64,000 nucleotides of DNA, taken from the NCBI GenBank assembly GCA_038316435.1, contig JBBQAQ010000004.1, forward strand, positions 1 through 64,000, read 5' to 3'. Within the stretch, counting starts at the first letter, position 1; each line of letters starts with the position of its first letter. The stretch is from JACJXF01 sp038316435 (GTDB lineage: Bacteria; Bacteroidota; Bacteroidia; Bacteroidales; GCA-2748055). Position numbers and translations under genes: made by a program. The notes beneath the pieces are model-generated. The model saw only the letters and a program-made list of their open reading frames with translations, searched no databases and was not told where the DNA came from. Below, in pieces: positions 35,468 through 43,650 of the stretch.

Positions 35468-36313
35468 TTAGAAACGAGCAGTGATATTAAATCCAACAAG
35501 GAAGCCACCTTTAGCGAAATCATTGGTGTTATAAAGGAAATTTCGCTGATTAATAATCTGTGAATAGTTTGCTAAGAAAATCTGAAAAGCATGAGTTCCT
35601 GTTCCAATTTCATAACCGATAGACATGTTTGGTTTTGGCTGAACTGGAATATCTTGTTTAGTCAGAAGTTGATCATATTCAACAATGATTGAATTGTAAC
35701 CAATAATTTTAGCTCTACCACCTGCATGAATGCCAATGTTTGCATTTTTGTATCCCTCAGCCACTGTATTAAAATAGAGGAAACTTGGTGCAACCTGAAA
35801 TGAAAACTTGTCATTAAATTTTCGGGCAACGATCAACTGTGTGAAATAAGAAAAGCGATGCATACTTTTGAAATCGCCTTCTGGTCCGAATGTCTCTTTG
35901 GTTCTTGCATCAACAACAAAATTTCCATAATAGCTGATTGAAACAGGTTTCTTACCTGACTGCGTTTGCTGCATAATCGCATATTTCCACTGAAAATCCT
36001 GAAGTTTGTTATCTTTTGTTGTACCTGCGCCAAACATTAATTTATCGGTAATCCCGTAATTAAGTCCAAGACGAATATTAGAAGGAGCATAAATACCAAA
36101 GATATCAGTAATACCATTCTTTACAGTTCCAAACCGATGATGAATTTCGAATTCCAATCCGCCTTTATATGGACTTACAACTGTTTGGTTATCAATTAAT
36201 ATAGCAGTTTCAAATGGAGCATCAACGGGGAGATCCGCTGCGGCATCCTGTTCCTGGGCAAATAATGTAAAGGCTGGTAATATTAAAAGTATTATTGCGA
36301 GTAAGTTTTTCAT
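35468..36313 (-). CDS. DUF5777-type outer-membrane beta-barrel protein
   Basis: A 281-residue protein with a signal peptide (ending LFAQEQ) and alternating hydrophobic strands throughout, ending in an aromatic residue (FLVGFNITARF) as outer-membrane barrels do. It matches the DUF5777 group of Bacteroidota barrels as I recall them. It lies 24 bases upstream of the heptaheme gene and 33 bases downstream of the CX4CH lipoprotein gene. That placement in a cytochrome operon raises the possibility of a porin-cytochrome conduit, which is inference. Confidence 0.65.
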   Translation of the reverse strand: MKNLLAIILLILPAFTLFAQEQDAAADLPVDAPFETAILIDNQTVVSPYKGGLEFEIHHRFGTVKNGITDIFGIYAPSNIRLGLNYGITDKLMFGAGTTKDNKLQDFQWKYAIMQQTQSGKKPVSISYYGNFVVDARTKETFGPEGDFKSMHRFSYFTQLIVARKFNDKFSFQVAPSFLYFNTVAEGYKNANIGIHAGGRAKIIGYNSIIVEYDQLLTKQDIPVQPKPNMSIGYEIGTGTHAFQIFLANYSQIINQRNFLYNTNDFAKGGFLVGFNITARF

Positions 36314-36346
36314 AACTTAGTTTTTATAGATTATTAAAATTTATTT

Positions 36347-36730
36347 TTAGTTGTCTAATGCACCCTGTTCAATCCAATATAAAATATACTGTTTGTCAGA
36401 ATCCAATAAGGTGATGCCTGAATGAGGATTATTGAATTTTTTATAAAGTTTGGCAGAAGTGGCAGGTGTACCTGTTACACAATTAGTGCTTTTTAGAGAT
36501 GCATAGGCCTTATCGGGGCGAAGGTCAGGTAAGAATGTTCCACCATGGCATGACGATGCAGCACAGCCGTGATTTGCAAAAATTGGAAGTATGTCTGTCT
36601 GGAAACTCCTTGGTTCATTCGGGTCTATTACAGTTGACTCGATAACATACTGCTCGCAGCCAACAAGCGAAATTGCAGCTATGGCAAAAGCTATTGTTAG
36701 TGCTTTTTTAAATTGAAGATATCTTTTCAT
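36347..36730 (-). CDS. small lipoprotein with CX4CH heme-like motif
   Basis: A 127-residue lipoprotein (lipobox SLVGC). ATG at 36730 is chosen because it gives a normal signal peptide (MKRYLQFKKALTIAFAIAAI); an in-frame start 16 codons upstream would spoil it. The core reads ILPIFANHGCAASSCHGG with CAASSCH, a CX4CH motif, followed by PDLRPDKAYASLKS and a Met-free tail. This is the pattern of a family of small cytochrome-like Bacteroidota lipoproteins. Whether heme is attached at CX4CH is uncertain. It is the first gene of the cytochrome operon. Confidence 0.65.
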   Translation of the reverse strand: MKRYLQFKKALTIAFAIAAISLVGCEQYVIESTVIDPNEPRSFQTDILPIFANHGCAASSCHGGTFLPDLRPDKAYASLKSTNCVTGTPATSAKLYKKFNNPHSGITLLDSDKQYILYWIEQGALDN

Positions 36731-36884
36731 CCGTATCGTTTGTTTAAAAATTATTATATCTGACATAAGAACACTCAAAACTAATATTCTATATTCAAAT
36801 TCTATCGAATACTTTTATGCCTAAAAGCACACTAGCTCAGCAATTATTCTAAAGTTCATAAAAGAATTCTAAATATTTGTCAAA

Positions 36885-36956
36885 GTTAAGTTTTATTAAC
36901 ACTTAGGAATCGCAATGATAAATAAAATATACTTTGTCAAGTGTCGATACTTAACA
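36885..36956. promoter_or_regulatory. two candidate Crp/Fnr-type palindromes in the divergent gap
   Basis: GTTAA-N6-TTAAC is exact at 36885-36900. TGTCAAGT (36935-36942) and ACTTAACA (36949-36956) match in 7 of 8 positions around a 6-base spacer. Both lie between the cytochrome operon and the Crp/Fnr gene, where a regulator of this family would act. The gap is AT-rich, so chance palindromes are possible. Confidence 0.4.
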
Positions 36957-37028
36957 GGAATAAAATCGATAATCAGCAGTATGTTAAATGATATTTAGCG
37001 ACAAAAAAACATACATAATTCTTTAAAT

Positions 37029-37044
37029 CGAGTATATTTGCTCG
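37029..37044 (+). promoter_or_regulatory. -7 box TATATTTG framed by CGAG/CTCG inverted repeat
   Basis: TATATTTG at 37033-37040 fits TAnnTTTG and is flanked exactly by CGAG (37029-37032) and CTCG (37041-37044). It lies 36 bases before the regulator's ATG, so it is a good promoter candidate. The framing repeat could be an operator for autoregulation. Confidence 0.5.
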
Positions 37045-37079
37045 AAAAGATTTAAGAATTTTTATAAAAGTAGTACAAA

Positions 37080-37784
37080 ATGACTGTTTACAAAAAATCT
37101 GTTTACTGCAAGATTTGTGAGGACTGCAACCATAAATCGGATTTATTTAAATTACTGAATCTAGAAGAAACCCAGATACTAAACGAAGATCGTTTTGAGG
37201 TTTTATTCAAGGCTGGTGAAAACATTGTAAAACAAGGTACTAACCTTACGCATATTATTAATCTTACTTCAGGTTATGCTAAGTTATATATTGAAGGGAT
37301 AAATGACAGAAACCTGTTGTTAAATCTAATTGGTCCTTATTCAATTTTAGGCGGTCCAGGGCTCTTTACTGACCAGCGCCATCATTATTCTGTGACAGCT
37401 TTAGAGCCATCAAGTGTTTGCTTTATCAATGCTGATAACTTCAAAAAGGTAATTAATCTGAATGTAAAGTTTGCAGCAAAGTTTCTCGAGCATCTAAATA
37501 CAAAGCAGTTAATGCTCTTCAATAAACTAATTAGTCTCACTCAGAAACAGATGCATGGGAAAATTGCGGACGCTCTGATTTACCTTTCAGAAAAAATTTA
37601 TAGCTCACTTGATTTCGAGTTAACCATAAGTCGTCAGGATCTTGCTGATATGACAGCGATGTCTAAGGATAGTGCGATCCGTATCCTAAAAGAATTCGAG
37701 AAAGATGGAATTATACTGATCAATGCCAGAAATATTTCTATACCCAAGATGGAAGTTCTGAAGGAAATTTCGGCTAAGGGTTAG
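37080..37784 (+). CDS. Crp/Fnr-family regulator with FNR-like cysteine set
   Basis: A 234-residue regulator with a cyclic-nucleotide-binding-type beta domain (about 25-140), a long dimer helix and a helix-turn-helix (LTISRQDLADMTAMSKDSA, then IRILKEFEKDGII). Four cysteines are placed like those of the oxygen sensor FNR: Cys10, Cys13 and Cys16 (YCKICEDC) at the N-terminus and Cys114 (SSVCFIN) in the beta domain. Classical FNR uses 20, 23, 29 and 122. A [4Fe-4S] cluster is therefore plausible but unproven. It is divergent from the cytochrome operon, which would suit redox control. Confidence 0.85.
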   Translation: MTVYKKSVYCKICEDCNHKSDLFKLLNLEETQILNEDRFEVLFKAGENIVKQGTNLTHIINLTSGYAKLYIEGINDRNLLLNLIGPYSILGGPGLFTDQRHHYSVTALEPSSVCFINADNFKKVINLNVKFAAKFLEHLNTKQLMLFNKLISLTQKQMHGKIADALIYLSEKIYSSLDFELTISRQDLADMTAMSKDSAIRILKEFEKDGIILINARNISIPKMEVLKEISAKG

Positions 37785-38015
37785 TTACATTAACCATGCA
37801 GCTACCGGCAGGCAGAGAAAAATAAAAAAGATGCATGCGAATGGTTGATTTTTAATACTATTTATCTTGCGAACAACATTCCATGCGTACGGGAAAGCGC
37901 TATCGGCTTCCCACATTTATGCATAACCAAATTATTAAACTTTCTTAATTTTTTCAAAATAATTCATTTTTGAATACGAGATTTTGATTCTTGAGACATT
38001 AAGGGTAAAAAGGCC

Positions 38016-39353
38016 ATGCAATTTGTCAAGACTCAAAGAATTTTTTATAATAATGTCCCGAGAATACGTTTAATTGCAGATAATGCTGATTCCGAATACA
38101 TTAGACTCGTTAGGAAACTCCCTGATTGCAGATGGAGTAATCAATTAAATTCATGGCACACAGATGCTATTTCAAATCATATTAGCTTCCTGAATAAGGT
38201 TTTCCCTTCCCATATCCGATTCTATGATGTCAGCAGTAATTTGGTTTCTCAAAATATTATTGAAGAGCCTTCTGAAAAAAGAATTCAAATAATAAGGAGT
38301 GAATCCAAAAACTTTATATCAATGCATTTTCTGTACGACCGAGAACTTCAGCAGGAAATTTTGAAATCGGGAGGGTTACTTGATCCGGATAATAAAAACA
38401 CTCTGATTCTTCAAGGATTGTGCGAACTTCCGGAAAATCTTAAAGCCTATCTTGAAAAAACAAATTACCGTGTTGATTTTGAGAGTTGTTTATCCCATGA
38501 AAAAGAAAGTATGGAGGTAAATGTTACCGGGATAAAGTCTGATGCAGGTTTTAAAGAATTTCTGAAATTCCGGAATTACAAAAAACGCACTATTGAGCAG
38601 TATTTGAATTGCATAAAGCGATTTTTAGGCTCTACTGCAAAGGAAAACATCCTAAGTATTGAGTCAATACAGGACTACATTGATGAAATGTCAATCGCCT
38701 GTAACTTTTCCAGATCCTACCAAAATCTTCATATTAATTCAATTAAGGCGTATTTTCAGTTCCAAAATGGTTATAGCATAAGTAAGACAGCTATTCACAG
38801 ACCAATCAGAATTATTAACCCTCCAGAAATACTTAGCAGGCAAGAAATAGCACAGTTTATTTGCCGGATTCAAAATGTCAAGCATAATGTTTTAGTTAGT
38901 ATGATTTACCTTACCGGGCTCACAGTAAATGAGGTGATATCAATAACTCTGAATAATTTTGATCCATTAAAAATGCAGATTTATATCCCTGGGAAAAATG
39001 AATATCCCGGCAGGACAATTAAAATTCCTGATGATTTGGTTAAGAAGATTGAGCATTACATTGAAAGCTATCATCCCAATAAATACTTATTCGAAGGATA
39101 TAAAGGAAAACAGTTTTCTTGCAGAAGTATTCAGAAAGCCATAAAAAAATATTCGGAAAGCGCCGAAATCATTCATAAAACAACTGCCATGACTCTAAGG
39201 CACAGTGTAGCCGGGCATAAAGCAGCAGACGGAATGAAAATGAAAGATTTACAATGCTTTCTGGGTCATAATAGCTTGAAAAGTACAGAAAAATATAAAA
39301 TATATTCATGCAATGAGAAAATCTCCGTAACACATAAACTCTCTTTGGCTTAG
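38016..39353 (+). CDS. tyrosine recombinase-like protein lacking the first catalytic Arg and second-box His
   Basis: A 445-residue protein. Residues 1-170 form an N-terminal region with RIRLIA and two Trp (CRWSNQLNSWH) seen in Bacteroidota integrases, about 175-260 a SAM-like core-binding domain (SDAGFKEFLKFRNYKKRTIEQY), and about 270-445 the catalytic fold. In that fold the box 1 Arg is Thr303 (TGLTVNEV instead of SGLRVSEL), and the His of HxxR is Met392 (AMTLRHS). Arg395, His418 (FLGHNS) and Tyr427 (STEKYKIY) remain. Loss of Arg I normally abolishes cleavage. It may be inactive, or it may bind DNA without cutting. No attachment sites or cargo were recognised. Confidence 0.82.
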   Translation: MQFVKTQRIFYNNVPRIRLIADNADSEYIRLVRKLPDCRWSNQLNSWHTDAISNHISFLNKVFPSHIRFYDVSSNLVSQNIIEEPSEKRIQIIRSESKNFISMHFLYDRELQQEILKSGGLLDPDNKNTLILQGLCELPENLKAYLEKTNYRVDFESCLSHEKESMEVNVTGIKSDAGFKEFLKFRNYKKRTIEQYLNCIKRFLGSTAKENILSIESIQDYIDEMSIACNFSRSYQNLHINSIKAYFQFQNGYSISKTAIHRPIRIINPPEILSRQEIAQFICRIQNVKHNVLVSMIYLTGLTVNEVISITLNNFDPLKMQIYIPGKNEYPGRTIKIPDDLVKKIEHYIESYHPNKYLFEGYKGKQFSCRSIQKAIKKYSESAEIIHKTTAMTLRHSVAGHKAADGMKMKDLQCFLGHNSLKSTEKYKIYSCNEKISVTHKLSLA

Positions 39354-39586
39354 CAAAAACTTTTCATGGGTAATTAGTCAAGATATAGGTTCCATAATCT
39401 AGAGAATAATCCATTGAAAACCTTGGGGCATAAGTTTAGTGCGGATTATTAACATTCCATTTGAGACAAATTCTTATTGTGATGTGCTATCAAACTAATT
39501 ATATATTTTGAATCTTGGATTTCATCATAACAAAATTTATTTTAATTGGATGATGGAATTTGTTTTAATTGTGTTTGCGTTTGGAA

Positions 39587-39775
39587 AACATGTGGATTTC
39601 ATCCGTATATAATTTATTTCAGTGGCCGTATGAACCCCGAAGGGCTCACCGAAGGTAAACCCACATGTTGCTGAATTATATTGCCTTCGGCGAGCTCGTA
39701 AACTCGGTTCATTGGTGCTTGTGTTTTTCGAAACATATGGGTTTCATTGGTATTTAATGCCACAAAGTGGTTAAA
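39587..39775. repeat. complex repeat region: diverged direct repeat and imperfect inverted repeat
   Basis: A block near 39587 (AACATGTGGATTTCATCCGT, then ATATAATTTATT and CAGTGG) recurs in diverged form near 39733 (AACATATGGGTTTCATTGGT, then ATTTAATGCC and AGTGG). Between them, ATGAACC with CCGAAGG (39629-39656) is mirrored by CCTTCGG with GGTTCAT (39688-39714). This is a repeat-rich patch beside the transposase relic and has no coding potential I trust. Confidence 0.5.
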
Positions 39776-39779
39776 TCTA

Positions 39780-39809
39780 AATAACCGTGGGCAAAAGCCC
39801 ACGGTTATT
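39780..39809. repeat. REP-like hairpin A (13-bp perfect stem)
   Basis: AATAACCGTGGGC (39780-39792) pairs perfectly with GCCCACGGTTATT (39797-39809) across an AAAA loop. A second GC hairpin, CCCC-GAAA-GGGG, follows at 39829-39840. A related pair occurs at 40020-40064 in the same order. Confidence 0.75.
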
Positions 39810-39863
39810 GAACGTTGCATTATAACTGCCCCGAAAGGGGTTGAACCAGAAAAGATTACAACT

Positions 39864-39962
39864 ATGTCAAGCTACAGGCAAATTTTATATCACATAATCT
39901 TCCGGACTAAATGCGGATAAATATGTTCTGTCACAAGAACATGAAATTAAAATTGATGAACG
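39864..39962 (+). pseudogene. 5' relic of an IS200-like (REP-associated) tyrosine transposase
   Basis: From the ATG at 39864 the peptide MSSYRQILYHIIFRTK is the characteristic start of Y1/IS200-type REP-associated transposases. A one-base shift then gives ADKYVLSQEHEIKIDE, matching the next segment of the family, after which homology ends. The catalytic HUH and Tyr regions are gone. Hairpins lie on both sides, so this is a dead REP-transposase unit. Confidence 0.65.
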
Positions 39963-39976
39963 GTATTTCCTATAAA

Positions 39977-40064
39977 CTGTTCAACCCTTATCAGGGCTGA
40001 GATTCCGAGTATATTTATGCCGTGGGTTTTCACCCACGGTTATTGAAATTTACCCCCTTCGGGG
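39977..40064. repeat. REP-like hairpins B (three stem-loops) downstream of the transposase relic
   Basis: GTTCAACCCTTATCAGGGCTG (about 39979-39999) is an inverted, slightly diverged copy of the CCCCGAAAGGGGTTGAAC hairpin at 39829, so the relic is bracketed by an inverted pair. Then CCGTGGGT (40020-40027) pairs with ACCCACGG (40032-40039), and CCCC (40054-40057) with GGGG (40061-40064). The remainder of 39354-40258 is AT-rich without features I can name. Confidence 0.65.
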
Positions 40065-40258
40065 ATTAATTGACTACATTGCCCTATATCATTCTAAACT
40101 ACATAATAGAATAACTTGGTACATCAAAATAAGAAGTACCCCATAAAAGATTTTCTCATTTTTTTCTTCCCTAATGTTTTTAGTCAAATTTTAAGTAAAT
40201 TTATGCCTTGCCTATAAACTTATTTGCTATTCCTTTTAAATTAAATACCCTTTAAACT

Positions 40259-42193
40259 ATGAAAAGTATAATGTCATTTTCCGTAAAAGTTACTTTAATA
40301 GCAATTACTCTGGCTGCTGGGGCATGTAAGGAACCTGTTACGATTGCTCCAGCCAAACAATATGCTGTTGAAGATTTCTTCAAGAATCCTGAGAAGTCAG
40401 ATTATATGCTATCCCCTGACGGAAAGTACTATGCATACATGGCTCCGTATATGAGGCGGATGAATATTTTTGTACAGGAAATCGGCAAAGAAAACACTAT
40501 TCAACTCACCAGCGATACTACAAGAGATATCAGTGGATATTTTTGGGGAAATAATAACAGGATTCTTTACCTTAAGGACTCCGGAGGTGATGAAAACTTC
40601 AAACTTTTCGGAGTAAATATTGATGGTTCAAACCTTACAGGACTAACAGATTTCGATAAGGTAAGAACTAATATTATAGATGAATTACCTGATCAGGATG
40701 AATTTGTTATAGTAGAACTTAATAAGCGAAATCCTCAGGTATTTGACCCATACCGCCTCAATATCAATACCGGAGAACTCACTTTACTTGCCGAAAATCC
40801 CGGTAATATTCAATCCTGGATTACCGACCATGATGGTAAACTTAGATTAGCGATAGCTATTGTTGATGGAGTCAATGCATCGGTGCTTTTCAGGGATACG
40901 GAAAAGGATGAATTCAAAACTGTGCTGACAACAAGTTTCAAAGAAAGCTTGTCGCCTCAGTTTTTCACTTTTGATAATAAAAATATTTATGCTTCCTCAA
41001 ATCTAGGTCGCGATAAATCGGCCATTGTAGAGTTTGATCCCAGAACTGGAAAAGAAGTAAGTATTTTATATGAAAATCCTGATTACGATGTTGAAAGGCT
41101 TTACTATTCAAGAACAAGGAAAGTTATAACAGCCGCCAGATATACTTCATGGAAAAGGGAACGTTATTTTTTTGATGGAGAAACTGAGAAACTAATCAAT
41201 ACCCTGAAGAGTAATTTGGGTGACATCAGTTTTGAAATTGTATCCACAACCAAAGCAGAAGATAAGCTTATTGTAAGGTCTTACAGCGACAAATCTTTAG
41301 GTGGATATTATCTTTTTGACAAAACAACCGGAGATATCCAAAAAATTGTTGATGTAAGCCCCTGGATTGATGAAAAAGAAATGGCCAATCAGCTTCCAGT
41401 AGTTTATACAAGTCGTGATGGTCTGACCATTAACGGTTACCTTACATTGCCCAAAGGATACACAATGGAAAATGCAAAGAACCTCCCTGTAGTTGTAAAT
41501 CCGCATGGAGGTCCCTGGGCGCGTGATGAATGGGGTTTTAACCCTGAGATTCAATTCCTTGCAAACAGAGGTTATGCAGTTTTTCAAATGAACTTCAGAG
41601 GTTCAACCGGATATGGAAGGAAGTTCTGGGAAAGCTCCTTCAAACAATGGGGAAAAACAATGCAAAATGATATCACAGATGGTGTTAACTGGTTAATTGA
41701 AAAAGGAATAGCAGACAAATCACGCATTGCCATATATGGTGCCAGCTATGGAGGTTATGCTACTTTGGCCGGTGTTGCATTCACACCTGAATTGTATGCT
41801 GCCGCAGTAGATTATGTTGGTGTTTCAAATCTTTTTACATTTATGAATACCATCCCACCCTACTGGAAAACGTATCTTGCTATGCTTCATGAAATGGTAG
41901 GAAATCCGGTAACAGACAGTTTACTTCTTCGGGAAGCATCTCCGGTTTTCCATGTAAATAATATCAAAACACCATTGTTTGTTGCACAGGGAGCAAATGA
42001 TCCACGCGTAAACATCAATGAAAGCAATCAGATGGTAGAGGCCTTGAAAAACAGAGGTGTCGAAGTCGAGTATATGGTAAAAGATAATGAAGGTCATGGG
42101 TTTTACAATGAAGAAAACCGATATGACTTTTACCATTCAATGGAGAAATTTCTGAATACTCACTTGATGAAAACTGTTGATGGATCAAAATAA
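40259..42193 (+). CDS. S9-family prolyl-oligopeptidase-like lipoprotein
   Basis: A 644-residue exported lipoprotein (lipobox AAGAC). The N-terminal half is a beta-propeller (LSPDGKYYAYMAP; ISGYFWGNNNRILYL) and the C-terminal half an alpha/beta hydrolase with the nucleophile elbow GASYGGYA, the Asp in AQGANDPRVN and the His in KDNEGHGF, the complete S9 triad in normal order. It cleaves small peptides, probably as an acylaminoacyl- or dipeptidyl-peptidase in the periplasm or at the surface. It overlaps the MFS gene by 14 bases, so the two are coupled; the exporter or importer may move its products. Confidence 0.92.
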   Translation: MKSIMSFSVKVTLIAITLAAGACKEPVTIAPAKQYAVEDFFKNPEKSDYMLSPDGKYYAYMAPYMRRMNIFVQEIGKENTIQLTSDTTRDISGYFWGNNNRILYLKDSGGDENFKLFGVNIDGSNLTGLTDFDKVRTNIIDELPDQDEFVIVELNKRNPQVFDPYRLNINTGELTLLAENPGNIQSWITDHDGKLRLAIAIVDGVNASVLFRDTEKDEFKTVLTTSFKESLSPQFFTFDNKNIYASSNLGRDKSAIVEFDPRTGKEVSILYENPDYDVERLYYSRTRKVITAARYTSWKRERYFFDGETEKLINTLKSNLGDISFEIVSTTKAEDKLIVRSYSDKSLGGYYLFDKTTGDIQKIVDVSPWIDEKEMANQLPVVYTSRDGLTINGYLTLPKGYTMENAKNLPVVVNPHGGPWARDEWGFNPEIQFLANRGYAVFQMNFRGSTGYGRKFWESSFKQWGKTMQNDITDGVNWLIEKGIADKSRIAIYGASYGGYATLAGVAFTPELYAAAVDYVGVSNLFTFMNTIPPYWKTYLAMLHEMVGNPVTDSLLLREASPVFHVNNIKTPLFVAQGANDPRVNINESNQMVEALKNRGVEVEYMVKDNEGHGFYNEENRYDFYHSMEKFLNTHLMKTVDGSK

Positions 42194-43523
42194 AAACAAG
42201 GGAGTAATTGCTCTTCTTTTCGTAGGTGTATTAATGGGAGCCCTTGACATTTCTATTGTCGGGCCTGCCATTCCTTCGATTGAGAGCAATTTACATATTG
42301 GGCCACGCTTCTCAGGTTGGATTTTCTCGATTTATGTCCTGTTTAATCTGATTGGTATCTCCCTGTTTGCCAGATTATCTGATGTTTACGGCAGGAGAAA
42401 GATCTATGTTGTTGCCCTCGCCATATTTGCTGTTGGTTCACTTTGGGTTTCCTTATCGAAAAACTTTGATTTTCTACTTGCAGGGAGAGCCATTCAGGGA
42501 TTTGGAGCCAGTGGGATATTCCCGGTTGCTTCAGCAGTTGTAGGGGATTTATTTCCTCCCGAAAAACGGGGTCGAATTTTAGGCCTTATCGGTGCTGTTT
42601 TTGGGATTGCTTTCCTGCTGGGGCCTTTTGTTGCCGGGATATTACTTCACTACTTCGCATGGAACTTTCTGTTTATTATAAATTTACCTATTTCAGCAGT
42701 ACTTATATTCTATAGTTTAAAGATTTTACCCTCGATTCCAAATACATCTGTTAGTCGGATTGACTGGGGTGGAATAATTACTTTGGGAGCTTCTCTTGCG
42801 ACTTTTACTTATGCCTTAAACACAATAAATCCTGTAGATTTACACTCTGGAAAATTCAGTTTGCTTCTTATTGCCTCCTTTTGCGTGTCGCTTATATCGT
42901 TTTTCACTTTTTTATATTTTGAGAAGCGTGCAGCAAATCCGATTATAAAATTTAGTTTTTTTCAAAACCGACAAATCATTATTGCCGGCATCATTGCAGT
43001 TGCAACCGGCGTTGTTCAGGCGTGTTTTGTTTTTATTCCAAAATTTGTAGTTCAGACATTTTCAGTTGCCCCTTCAACTGCAAGTTTCATGCTTATACCA
43101 TTTGTAATTGCGGTAGCCATTGGCTCCCCTATATTTGGAAGAATGATTGATAAATTCGGAGTTAAAAAAATAATCATTATTGGTATATCATTACTTGCCA
43201 TTGGCTTTTTTATTCTTTCAAATATTAACGGGCAGAAAATTATTTATTATGTAAGCGGGGCATTTGTTGGTTTGGGATTGTCGGTGCTAGCGGGAAGCTC
43301 ACTCAGGTACATTATGCTGAACAATACAAGCGCTGAAGACCGTGCTGTATCTCAGGGAATGCTTACGATATTTATTAGTGTCGGACAGTTAACCGGAACC
43401 GCAGTCATCGGCCTGGCTTTAGCTTCGTTACCATTGAATAATGCATATCCAGTTATATTTTCAAGTGTAGCAATATTATTATTTTTTATGTTCGCATTAT
43501 CATTCAGGTTAAAAAATAGTTGA
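42180..43523 (+). CDS. MFS transporter of the drug:H+ antiporter type
   Basis: A 447-residue transporter starting at the ATG at 42180, inside the end of the peptidase gene. An in-frame TTG one codon earlier is less likely. Twelve to fourteen hydrophobic helices are visible, with the MFS motif ARLSDVYGRRKIYV between helices 2 and 3 and LLGPFVAGILLHYFAWNFLF, which resembles the DHA2 (EmrB-like) motif. Probable substrates are drugs or peptides; the S9 peptidase link is only positional. Confidence 0.88.
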   Translation: MDQNKNKGVIALLFVGVLMGALDISIVGPAIPSIESNLHIGPRFSGWIFSIYVLFNLIGISLFARLSDVYGRRKIYVVALAIFAVGSLWVSLSKNFDFLLAGRAIQGFGASGIFPVASAVVGDLFPPEKRGRILGLIGAVFGIAFLLGPFVAGILLHYFAWNFLFIINLPISAVLIFYSLKILPSIPNTSVSRIDWGGIITLGASLATFTYALNTINPVDLHSGKFSLLLIASFCVSLISFFTFLYFEKRAANPIIKFSFFQNRQIIIAGIIAVATGVVQACFVFIPKFVVQTFSVAPSTASFMLIPFVIAVAIGSPIFGRMIDKFGVKKIIIIGISLLAIGFFILSNINGQKIIYYVSGAFVGLGLSVLAGSSLRYIMLNNTSAEDRAVSQGMLTIFISVGQLTGTAVIGLALASLPLNNAYPVIFSSVAILLFFMFALSFRLKNS

Positions 43524-43650
43524 TTAAATTTTCTCATTGAATGTGTTTATTCTAAAACATTTGTAAAATGACTACTTCAGCTAAATAGATTTTGGTGCTG
43601 GAATCTGGCTATTTAACAAAAAGCATATGAAGGTTGGAGGAAGATAAATA

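Noticed and set aside
39614..39820. 68-residue minus-strand frame among the repeats
   Set aside because: It is composed of the hairpin and repeat sequences and has no protein-like features.
38016..40064. A complete integrative element bounded by the recombinase
   Set aside because: No attachment-site repeats, tRNA target, or cargo genes were found, and the recombinase lacks catalytic residues.
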